DNA from: Excoecaria cochinchinensis
Taxonomy: Eukaryota; Streptophyta; Magnoliopsida; Malpighiales; Euphorbiaceae
DNA: 64,000 nt
Reading direction: 5' to 3'
Assembly (NCBI GenBank): GCA_947683425.1
Contig: CANTUQ010000035.1
Span: 4,325,001 to 4,389,000, forward strand
Made by a program: the position numbers and the translations under genes. Below, one piece after another: positions 1 to 10,444 of the stretch (the first letter of the stretch is position 1; the number at the start of each line of letters is the position of its first letter). The notes beneath the pieces were generated by a model. It made no database searches, was not told the DNA's origin, and was given only the letters and a program-made list of their open reading frames with translations.

Positions 1-644
1 GCAAGTGAAGGAATTGGGCCAATTTAAGCCATCAAGGGCATATACAACTTTGGGCTTTTAATTGTACATGTCATGTGCTTCATTTAAAAGTCACATGACT
101 CATTTAAGTTGGGATTTAATGGGCTAGGCGTGATGGGCTTGTAGATTGGGTTTAATTTAGTTATTTTGGGTTTTAATTAGTCTTTCTTTTGGGCTTTCAT
201 GTTCTGCCTATGAGACTTAATTTTAAGTGGGTTTATTTTCTTTAGTTTGGGCTTAATTTATCTTGTAAAGCCCATGGAGAATTCGGCCTATGTGTTGTTA
301 AGGCCTTATTAGGGAGGTTTTAAGGGTAATTAGGGTTAGCCACCATATAAATAGGCTAACATAAGTTGTAAACTTCAGATTTGAATAATATTCATTGGCA
401 TAGCCGAATTTTCTTTGCTTAGATTGAGAGTGAATTGCTTTCTTTTCTATTGCATGAAGAATTTGATTAACTTATCAATTATTTAATTGTGTCATTTTTC
501 AGGTTCTTTAATTCTCAATTATTTGCATTTCCATTCACGTGTTGTTTGGGGGTTCAATAGGGAGGGTTTTTGTCTTCTTTGTCTTTGCAATCAAAGTGTA
601 TGTTCAAGGGGTTTCGGGTTCTTTAACCTTGGGGTTCCGCATCA
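1..644 (+). repeat. 5' LTR of element A (left about 0.2 kb outside window)
   Basis: It matches, in reverse complement, the LTR of element D from about 26547 downward and ends in CCGCATCA directly before the primer-binding site. The first bases encode the last residues of the LTR-borne polyprotein tail (GIGPI then stop), as in D. By comparison with D (860 bp), about 0.2 kb of this LTR lies left of the window. Confidence 0.92.
344..355 (+). promoter_or_regulatory. Putative TATA box of element A LTR
   Basis: CATATAAATAGG lies about 290 bp before the LTR end, the expected U3 position for the Pol II promoter. Transcription would start roughly 30 bp downstream. The same box occurs in the LTRs of D and F. 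The start site is inferred. Confidence 0.6.
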
Positions 645-646
645 TT

Positions 647-660
647 TGGTATCAGAGCCA
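647..660 (+). other. Primer-binding site (initiator tRNA-Met type), element A
   Basis: TGGTATCAGAGCCA starts two bases after the LTR end. It matches the usual plant chromovirus minus-strand primer site, complementary to the 3' end of initiator tRNA-Met. Confidence 0.9.
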
Positions 661-2458
661 AAGATAAGGTAAATTCCTATTTATCTTAGTGTTAGGTTTG
701 CATTTTATTTTCTTTGAATTCTTTTTTTGTTTATGCCGAATTAGGTTGCATTAAGTTTCTTAGTTAATTGTGTTTTGTGTGTTTAAATTAGCCTTTTCTT
801 TTCTTACCTCTACCTTGAATTCGTGAAATAGCCTTGAACCGAAATCTTGAACATGCTTAGCTTGAATCCAAATCCTTGTAGGAGGAGATTAGAGATTAGT
901 TTGCTATTTTGAAAAAAAAAAATAGAAATTTCGAGAGGCCATAACTTTTGACTAGAGTGTCGGATTTGTTATTATAATATGTTTTCGGAAAGGGAATTTC
1001 GTGCTCTATAATCATTACATGGGTCTTGCCCTGCGTAATTGCAATTTTCGGCCCTTAAAAATGACGTTTAAGCCTCCGTTCTTCATTTTGAAGTTTTTGC
1101 GTTTTGAGAAAAAAAAAAGAATGGGTTAGAAAACCGAATTTGATTTCTGATTTTTTTGGGCTTGAGAAGTTTGGTAGTTTGTATTGTGGTTGTTATTTAT
1201 TTCATTAAAAAAATTAAAAAAAAAAGAAGAAAAAAAAAAGAAAAAAAAAAGAAAAAAAAACGTGAAAGAAGAGAAATAAAGAAGAACTTTGCGTGTGGAG
1301 AAAAGGGTTGGGAGTAGATTCGGCCAAGGGAGTATATTTATAGCAAAAGGGAAAATCTAAATCCATTAATAGGTGGGAAAACTTAATCTTAAGTGCTTGA
1401 GGATTAGGAGCAGCATTTATTCCTTTTCAAAATAGAGATAGGAATCCTTTAAGTAATAGGAAAAATTAATCCTATATGTTTTGGGAATAGGAAAACTTAA
1501 TCCTAAACCATCTTTGATTATTATTATCCAATTCGGATAAGGATTCATTTGTGCTACCATTTGCTTGTCATTTTTGGTAACATTTTTCTATCATTTGCTA
1601 ACCATTTTTGGTAACATTTGCTATCCATTTTGGTAACATTTTTCCTATCATTTGCTATCCATTTTTGGTAACATTTTGGTACCATTTTTGCTGTCATTTT
1701 TGCACCATTTTGGTATCATTTTTGCCATCCTTTTCCTACTATTTTGCCATCATTTTCCACAATTTTTCCATCATTTTTTTACACCATTTTGACATCATTT
1801 TCTATCATTTTGCCATCATTTTGCACACAACTTGATACATTAATTAGAGCTTGATACACCATTCGGCCTATTCATCATTTTGGCTCTAAATTGAATTGTC
1901 TTGAGTGCATTCTGTCTCACTTAGTATAATTAGGTTTCTTTGTTATTTTCTTGCTTTGTTGGGTAGAATAACTAGGTTCTATATTTGGTTTACTTTGTAG
2001 TGAATCAAATTCATACATTTTGTCCAAATTGTCATTTTCTTAATTCTTGTTGCTTATTTCTTTGTTTTGAGCTTGCTTTTGTTCCTTTACACTGTTAGAG
2101 TATCTTTGCTTGTTCCAATACTCTAATTTGGATATAATCAAGTGGTATACCAGTCTTGTCCGTGTACCACCTTCATTGTGTCTAGAGTCTTCTTTTCTAG
2201 CTTTGAACTTCTTTTTGTTGTTAGTTGCTTATTTCTTTGCTTTCTAAAATGTACTCAAATTCTTGGTTTGTGAATTGAATTCTGAAGTGCAATTTTAAAG
2301 TTGCAATTAGAGTGGTAAAAGGCAAGAGTGTGTGAGTACATTAAGAGGGTAAAAGCCTTGTTTTGAGTGAAACACGAGAGGAGTGACATCCTTTGAGTGT
2401 AAACACGTGAGGGAGTGCTTGTGAGGTTTTTATCTAACAATTTTGCAGGTAATACACC
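661..2458 (+). other. Long 5' leader of element A, probable leader intron
   Basis: This 1.8-kb stretch has no supported gene. It begins with AAG|GTAAAT (intron would start at 669) and ends with TCTAAC...TTTTGCAG (AG at 2447-2448), 10 bases before the gag ATG, so a spliced leader is likely. Inside are an A-rich tract (about 1205-1260) and a run of imperfect CATTTTTGG/TACCATTTTG repeats (about 1555-1815). Splicing is inferred from sequence only. Confidence 0.6.
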
Positions 2459-3406
2459 ATGACTAAAGAAACTAGTGGGAAGGGAATATCCCAAGGTGAA
2501 GATCATATACCAGATAACAAGATGCTCTATCAAGCTTTCATTAGTGAGATGCGGAAGCTGTCTCTTAGAATGGATGGAATGGAAGAGAGGCTCGAAGGGA
2601 GTATATCTAATGCACCTAGAAGGGCAGCAAGGAGAGGCCGAATTATTCAAGGACATGGGGAGCATGATTTTGATGATGAAGAGGAAGAGGAAACTAGTGC
2701 AAGGATAGATGGAAACTTGGGTAACATCAAACTCAAGATTCCTCCATTCAAAGGCAGAAATAGTGCAGAAGAGTACTTGGAGTGGGAGAGAAAGGTGGAG
2801 ATGATCTTTGAATGCAATAGATATTCAGAGGAAAAGAAGGTGAAGATTGCAGCTATAGAGTTCACTGATTATGCAATGTTTTGGTGGGAGCAACTCAATC
2901 TGAGTAGAAGGAAAGTAGGGAGGCATCCTATTAGTAATTGGGAGGACATGAAGGAAGCCATGAGAAAAAGGTTTGTTCCTTCACACTATTTTAGAGAATT
3001 ACATCAGAAATTGCATAGACTTGTGCAGGGAGGAAAATCCGTGGAGGATTACTATAAAGATATGGAAATGTGCATGGTGAGAGCAAACATTGAGGAGGAT
3101 GAGGAGATCACCATGGCTCGATTTTTGGGTGGTCTAAACAAGGAGATTGCTGATGCCATTGAGATGTATAGATATGACACTATGGAAGAGATGTTGCACA
3201 TGGCAATAAAGATTGAAAAACAAAAGAGGAGTAAAAGCTTCAATAAGATCGGCAACAACTCAAGCTATACTTTGGGGTCTAAATGGACCAAGAGGGAGAA
3301 GAAGAAGGATTTTAGGGTATCTAAACCCTATGGGGAAGATTCGGGTTCCAAAGAAGTAAAAGCAGCCCAAATTCCAAATAAATGTGTTAAAGGTAACTCT
3401 AGTACT
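2459..3406 (+). pseudogene. Element A gag, N-terminal part (capsid), split by array B
   Basis: Gag structural protein for virus-like particles. The start ATG sits just after the leader acceptor-like site, and the first residues (MTKETS) resemble those of E (MTEETS). An acidic stretch near residues 75-82 is followed by the retrotransposon Gag domain at about 90-240, with the family motifs [20 protein letters not shown] and FWWEQL. The open frame continues to 3469, but its last 21 residues come from inserted LTR B1, so the native part ends at the TSD. The remainder, including the zinc knuckle, resumes at 16885. Confidence 0.88.
3402..3406. other. Left target-site duplication of array B (gtact)
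   Basis: GTACT directly precedes the first TGTAACACC terminus and is repeated at 16880-16884 after the last GGTGTGACA terminus. This shows that the whole four-LTR array occupies a single integration site in A's gag. Confidence 0.93.
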
Positions 3407-3706
3407 TGTAACACCCCCGCCATCCCCGTTGGAAGGATGCCGGAGTGCCACGCAGGCAAACACATATAACAAATCCATATTCACATATATAAATAAAACC
3501 ACATGAGATTTAAAGAAATCATTAATCATGTAATAGTAATTCCTTTTTACATATAACATATATCCATACTGTTTTACAAAACGAGGCTTGTAATCAAATA
3601 CATATACAAAAATAATTACAGCGGAAGACTTCAAAAATGACTTCATCATAAAAGACTCCTAGTGGCCGACCTGCAGATATCCAACTCCAAGCTAAACTCG
3701 CCACCT

Positions 3707-3744
3707 GCACGGGAAAAGAGCCCGTGCTAAGCGATAACGCTTAG
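3707..3744 (-). other. Two back-to-back 7-bp hairpins in LTR B1 (R-U5 side)
   Basis: GCACGGG (3707-3713) pairs with CCCGTGC (3721-3727). CTAAGCG (3727-3733) pairs with CGCTTAG (3738-3744), loop ATAA. Both stems are perfect and abut. They recur in each LTR 3519 bp apart. They lie about 300-340 bp from the U5 end, so they would be in or near the RNA 5' leader. Function is unknown; packaging or dimerisation is a guess. Confidence 0.7.
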
Positions 3745-4995
3745 TGGGGAGAAACAAAACAAACTAACGAAGTGCATATACAGTATATATAACAATACAA
3801 TAATCCAATGGTTCAAAATCAAAGGCATCAAATCATCTATAAACATAACTCCAAAACTCCTTACTTGACATGCATAATATATAAATACAATACCAGCAAT
3901 CAAGTATTCAATTCATAATTCTCATCATTCTAAGTATACAGATTCAAAGTGCGATTTAAAGCTATGTAAGAATTCATGTGCACTATATACTTGTAATCAT
4001 GTTAACAATTCATCTCATCTTATGCAACACAATTAAACTCATAGCCTGACTAGCCTAAAATAATGCATATACAATATTTACAACAACACTACGATCTCGT
4101 CCCAACCATAAACATATATTACAAGTAATTAACTAATAAAATATAAATTAAATCTACATATTTCTCACCGTTCCAAATACATATATATATACTCAAGGTA
4201 TTAAAACACAAAGTTATACTATATTTCATATATAACATATACCTTTAATCTTGTCAATAAACATCTCAACATATATATCACATATAAACATGTAGCCTGA
4301 TTAATCCGAAATACTCTCTAGAAGTGGATACGGTCATTTGGATACTGATTGAACACAGTACCCCAAGCATATAGAGACATGAGTCTCAAACATGTATTTT
4401 CCATATAGAGACCGGAGTCTCGCTTTATTTTCATATAGACCAAACATGGTCGAAACAAGGATCCTAATGGACCCGCATCTATCGTTTTATCATATAGCAG
4501 CTGCACACACACTCTGACCTAAGTAAGCGCTTACTTATCCACTACTATGACTATTCAGGCTTAAAACTCAACTCAACAATTCAAGCACTAATATCAATAT
4601 GAATATTGAAGATAATACTAATTTATGGTCCATGTATACAGGTATACAGATCACATTTAAAACAAGTAACTATAAGTATTAAAACAACTAAATGCAAATA
4701 CATATTTCACGTATACATGTGTCTAGATCAAATTCAGAAACTTTTAAACATATACATATTAACTACAGGAGGTAATAAGAACAAATAGCTCATATTGAAA
4801 AAAGTCCCTGTTAAATAAACTATAAACATGTAAATCATGTATATTAATTATTAATCATGTATACAAAACCCAATATTATGCAATTAATAAAATACAATCA
4901 AATTTTAAAACTAATTAATCGTCATGTAATGTAAAACCCTTGAAATCAGAAGTTAAAAATCATGCTTTTAGAAAACAGGCAACTGAAGGAAGGCT

Positions 4996-5275
4996 GGTCA
5001 CGTCGTGACCTCCAGTCACGTCGTGACTCCAGCTTCACGCGAGCGCCAGGGAAGAACAGCAGGCAGTCACGGCGTGACCACCAGTCACGTCGCGTGACTC
5101 CTGTGAGAGGAGAGGGAGAAGTCGCACAGGGAAAGGGCGAAAGTCACGGCGTGATGCCGCTTCACGCCACGTGACCTTCAGCAAAGAAGAAGTCACGGCG
5201 TGAAGCTACTTCGCGCCTCGTGACCTTCAACCGAGAAGGGGGTCACGGCGTGACCACCAGTCACGTCGCGTGACC
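4996..5275. repeat. GC-rich array of GTCACGNCGTGAC palindromes in LTR B1
   Basis: About nine imperfect copies of GTCACG(T/G)CGTGAC and half-sites (TTCACGCC, CACGTGAC) sit in 280 bp of otherwise AT-rich LTR. Cores resemble ACGT/TGACG bZIP-type sites and a G-box (CACGTG). The array recurs at 8515-8794, 12034-12313 and 15553-15832. In the minus orientation it is about 1.05-1.33 kb into the LTR. Confidence 0.75.
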
Positions 5276-6322
5276 TTCTTCTCACACTCCTTCATCTTCT
5301 CCAAATTTCCAATTTTCCAGAAATCGTAAAAATCCAGAAAACCATGAAAAACAGAGTACAACTAAAATCCAACTTCCTTTCTTGCTAAAAATCAGTTTTC
5401 ATGCACTAACCATTCTAACATGTACTTTTTTTAAGTCTTCAGAATTCATCTACAGAAATTTTAATACAAATGACGCATTTTTACTATTAAACAGAGGTAA
5501 CACCAGAACTTCAGCATCTCAGAATATCACATTCAAACCTATACATATTCATCTCATTTACATACTCATCAATATTCATTTCTTCAGAAATCATGTATAC
5601 ACATTGTATTTTCCATGCATTTAAATAAACAGATGCACCTAACAACATTCCCATTAAAAAAAAACCGCAACCAGGATCCAATAGAGAATAGACAAACACT
5701 CCCAAACCTGATTTGAAGCTCAAAACGTCCACTGAACCTTCTCAATCCACTACCTTGTCTTTTCCCTTCTCTTTTTCTTTTATCCCAGTACTTGCAACAG
5801 ACCAAACGATACCCAGTTAATCCCAAGAACCACTAAACAACTCAGAATAATCCTAAAAAGATGAAGATCAAGAACCCAGAGTAAAACCAGTAGCTACTTA
5901 CCCTGCTGAAGCTTCTAACACAACCAGACTATAGTTCCTCAACAGGAAAACACACATGCAAAAAGGAAAAGCACATCAAATGGAGAACAGAGATGGCTAA
6001 CGTGAGAGAGAACCAGAAAAGAGAGAACTTTCAGTGTCTTTTATTTTTTTCCAGCCAACTAAATTTCTCAATCTTTTCTTTTCCTCACCACGTGCACACA
6101 CTGTCCTCCACATGGCACACATGCACCCAACACAAATCCACTTATTCTCTTTTACCATTTAATCCTTGTCAATTTACCTTTTACTCACTATAACAAAATC
6201 TGCCAATTAAATACTTCTATTCCTTTGCAATTTAATCCTCAATCAATAGCAAATTACTCAATTACCCTTAATTGCCTAATTAAAATCGCTAAATCCAATT
6301 AAGCCTCTTATGGGGTGTGACA

Positions 6323-6925
6323 ACTCTCTCCCCCTTAAGAAAATTTCGTCCTCGAAATTTCCTCGCTAATCACCTGTAGATAAATCTTTAAACAAATCTC
6401 TGAATCGCTATCACTTATACCATACAACTATCAAATCATGTACACTCTACACTTTCCTTAACACACTACACTCTAATCCATATACCTCTTCTAATCATTA
6501 AGTACTCGATGTATATCCTGTCAGCTTCTTTCAGTGAAGTGCATACAATGATGCTGTTTACATACAAATGAGGGATGCGGATGAAATGATCATGTAATGA
6601 TTTATGTATGCGAAATGATGCGAAAATGCAATGTAAGCTACTATAATGTACTTTTCCCATCCCCATGTTTCACTATGCTTATGTGCACATGATTTCAAGA
6701 AGATAGCTGACAGGAATACAGAGTGTCACCTCGAACTCTTATCAATTCACATCTACTACTGCCTCGTCTTTACTCTCACGCGAGTCGGACTCCATCTATA
6801 CTTTACACAAATGACATCTGCATTAGGCCACTATACAAAACTGACTCTCATGTATAGACTCGACTCTATACTCAAACAATCACAACATAACCCAGAACCA
6901 CCAAACCTGGGCTCTGATACCAAGC
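6323..6925 (-). other. Array B, internal region 1 (non-coding)
   Basis: 603 bp between LTR copies 1 and 2. The minus-strand polypurine tract is CTTAAGGGGGAGAGAGT (6323-6339). The adjoining 8-bp-stem hairpin is at 6341-6360. The primer-binding core GCTCTGATACCA (minus TGGTATCAGAGC) is at 6911-6922. No gag, protease or pol similarity is seen. It carries T at 6497 where copies 2 and 3 have C. Confidence 0.88.
6341..6360 (-). other. Conserved hairpin beside the polypurine tract, array B
   Basis: AAATTTCG pairs with CGAAATTT around a TCCT loop (AGGA on the element strand): 8 bp, perfect. Every element here whose 3' end can be seen has a version of this hairpin. B is non-coding, so the conservation is not explained by protein sequence. 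Confidence 0.75.
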
Positions 6926-9841
6926 TGTAACACCCCCGCCATCCCCGTTGGAAGGATGCCGGAGTGCCACGCAGGCAAACACATATAACAAATCCATATT
7001 CACATATATAAATAAAACCACATGAGATTTAAAGAAATCATTAATCATGTAATAGTAATTCCTTTTTACATATAACATATATCCATACTGTTTTACAAAA
7101 CGAGGCTTGTAATCAAATACATATACAAAAATAATTACAGCGGAAGACTTCAAAAATGACTTCATCATAAAAGACTCCTAGTGGCCGACCTGCAGATATC
7201 CAACTCCAAGCTAAACTCGCCACCTGCACGGGAAAAGAGCCCGTGCTAAGCGATAACGCTTAGTGGGGAGAAACAAAACAAACTAACGAAGTGCATATAC
7301 AGTATATATAACAATACAATAATCCAATGGTTCAAAATCAAAGGCATCAAATCATCTATAAACATAACTCCAAAACTCCTTACTTGACATGCATAATATA
7401 TAAATACAATACCAGCAATCAAGTATTCAATTCATAATTCTCATCATTCTAAGTATACAGATTCAAAGTGCGATTTAAAGCTATGTAAGAATTCATGTGC
7501 ACTATATACTTGTAATCATGTTAACAATTCATCTCATCTTATGCAACACAATTAAACTCATAGCCTGACTAGCCTAAAATAATGCATATACAATATTTAC
7601 AACAACACTACGATCTCGTCCCAACCATAAACATATATTACAAGTAATTAACTAATAAAATATAAATTAAATCTACATATTTCTCACCGTTCCAAATACA
7701 TATATATATACTCAAGGTATTAAAACACAAAGTTATACTATATTTCATATATAACATATACCTTTAATCTTGTCAATAAACATCTCAACATATATATCAC
7801 ATATAAACATGTAGCCTGATTAATCCGAAATACTCTCTAGAAGTGGATACGGTCATTTGGATACTGATTGAACACAGTACCCCAAGCATATAGAGACATG
7901 AGTCTCAAACATGTATTTTCCATATAGAGACCGGAGTCTCGCTTTATTTTCATATAGACCAAACATGGTCGAAACAAGGATCCTAATGGACCCGCATCTA
8001 TCGTTTTATCATATAGCAGCTGCACACACACTCTGACCTAAGTAAGCGCTTACTTATCCACTACTATGACTATTCAGGCTTAAAACTCAACTCAACAATT
8101 CAAGCACTAATATCAATATGAATATTGAAGATAATACTAATTTATGGTCCATGTATACAGGTATACAGATCACATTTAAAACAAGTAACTATAAGTATTA
8201 AAACAACTAAATGCAAATACATATTTCACGTATACATGTGTCTAGATCAAATTCAGAAACTTTTAAACATATACATATTAACTACAGGAGGTAATAAGAA
8301 CAAATAGCTCATATTGAAAAAAGTCCCTGTTAAATAAACTATAAACATGTAAATCATGTATATTAATTATTAATCATGTATACAAAACCCAATATTATGC
8401 AATTAATAAAATACAATCAAATTTTAAAACTAATTAATCGTCATGTAATGTAAAACCCTTGAAATTAGAAGTTAAAAATCATGCTTTTAGAAAACAGGCA
8501 ACTGAAGGAAGGCTGGTCACGTCGTGACCTCCAGTCACGTCGTGACTCCAGCTTCACGCGAGCGCCAGGGAAGAACAGCAGGCAGTCACGGCGTGACCAC
8601 CAGTCACGTCGCGTGACTCCTGTGAGAGGAGAGGGAGAAGTCGCACAGGGAAAGGGCGAAAGTCACGGCGTGATGCCGCTTCACGCCACGTGACCTTCAG
8701 CAAAGAAGAAGTCACGGCGTGAAGCTACTTCGCGCCTCGTGACCTTCAACCGAGAAGGGGGTCACGGCGTGACCACCAGTCACGTCGCGTGACCTTCTTC
8801 TCACACTCCTTCATCTTCTCCAAATTTCCAATTTTCCAGAAATCGTAAAAATCCAGAAAACCATGAAAAACAGAGTACAACTAAAATCCAACTTCCTTTC
8901 TTGCTAAAAATCAGTTTTCATGCACTAACCATTCTAACATGTACTTTTTTTAAGTCTTCAGAATTCATCTACAGAAATTTTAATACAAATGACGCATTTT
9001 TACTATTAAACAGAGGTAACACCAGAACTTCAGCATCTCAGAATATCACATTCAAACCTATACATATTCATCTCATTTACATACTCATCAATATTCATTT
9101 CTTCAGAAATCATGTATACACATTGTATTTTCCATGCATTTAAATAAACAGATGCACCTAACAACATTCCCATTAAAAAAAAACCGCAACCAGGATCCAA
9201 TAGAGAATAGACAAACACTCCCAAACCTGATTTGAAGCTCAAAACGTCCACTGAACCTTCTCAATCCACTACCTTGTCTTTTCCCTTCTCTTTTTCTTTT
9301 ATCCCAGTACTTGCAACAGACCAAACGATACCCAGTTAATCCCAAGAACCACTAAACAACTCAGAATAATCCTAAAAAGATGAAGATCAAGAACCCAGAG
9401 TAAAACCAGTAGCTACTTACCCTGCTGAAGCTTCTAACACAACCAGACTATAGTTCCTCAACAGGAAAACACACATGCAAAAAGGAAAAGCACATCAAAT
9501 GGAGAACAGAGATGGCTAACGTGAGAGAGAACCAGAAAAGAGAGAACTTTCAGTGTCTTTTGTTTTTTTCCAGCCAACTAAATTTCTCAATCTTTTCTTT
9601 TCCTCACCACGTGCACACACTGTCCTCCACATGGCACACATGCACCCAACACAAATCCACTTATTCTCTTTTACCATTTAATCCTTGTCAATTTACCTTT
9701 TACTCACTATAACAAAATCTGCCAATTAAATACTTCTATTCCTTTGCAATTTAATCCTCAATCAATAGCAAATTACTCAATTACCCTTAATTGCCTAATT
9801 AAAATCGCTAAATCCAATTAAGCCTCTTATGGGGTGTGACA
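6926..9841 (-). repeat. Array B, LTR copy 2
   Basis: 2916 bp, differing from copy 1 at only about two positions seen by eye (T at 8466, G in the T-run near 9561). Same internal hairpins and palindrome array. Confidence 0.92.
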
Positions 9842-10444
9842 ACTCTCTCCCCCTTAAGAAAATTTCGTCCTCGAAATTTCCTCGCTAATCACCTGTAGAT
9901 AAATCTTTAAACAAATCTCTGAATCGCTATCACTTATACCATACAACTATCAAATCATGTACACTCTACACTTTCCTTAACACACTACACTCTAATCCAT
10001 ATACCTCTTCTAATCATCAAGTACTCGATGTATATCCTGTCAGCTTCTTTCAGTGAAGTGCATACAATGATGCTGTTTACATACAAATGAGGGATGCGGA
10101 TGAAATGATCATGTAATGATTTATGTATGCGAAATGATGCGAAAATGCAATGTAAGCTACTATAATGTACTTTTCCCATCCCCATGTTTCACTATGCTTA
10201 TGTGCACATGATTTCAAGAAGATAGCTGACAGGAATACAGAGTGTCACCTCGAACTCTTATCAATTCACATCTACTACTGCCTCGTCTTTACTCTCACGC
10301 GAGTCGGACTCCATCTATACTTTACACAAATGACATCTGCATTAGGCCACTATACAAAACTGACTCTCATGTATAGACTCGACTCTATACTCAAACAATC
10401 ACAACATAACCCAGAACCACCAAACCTGGGCTCTGATACCAAGC
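9842..10444 (-). other. Array B, internal region 2 (non-coding)
   Basis: 603 bp, same polypurine tract, hairpin and primer-binding site as internal region 1. It has C in the ATCATCAAG stretch, shared with internal region 3. Confidence 0.88.

Larger units (their letters stand above)
3407..6322 (-). repeat. Array B, LTR copy 1
   Basis: 2916 bp. It contains back-to-back hairpins (3707-3744), a GC-rich palindrome array (4996-5275) and AT-rich sequence with many short CATATA runs. Diagnostic bases: G at 4299, C at 4947, T at 5421. It is the U5 end of the array in the minus orientation. Confidence 0.92.
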
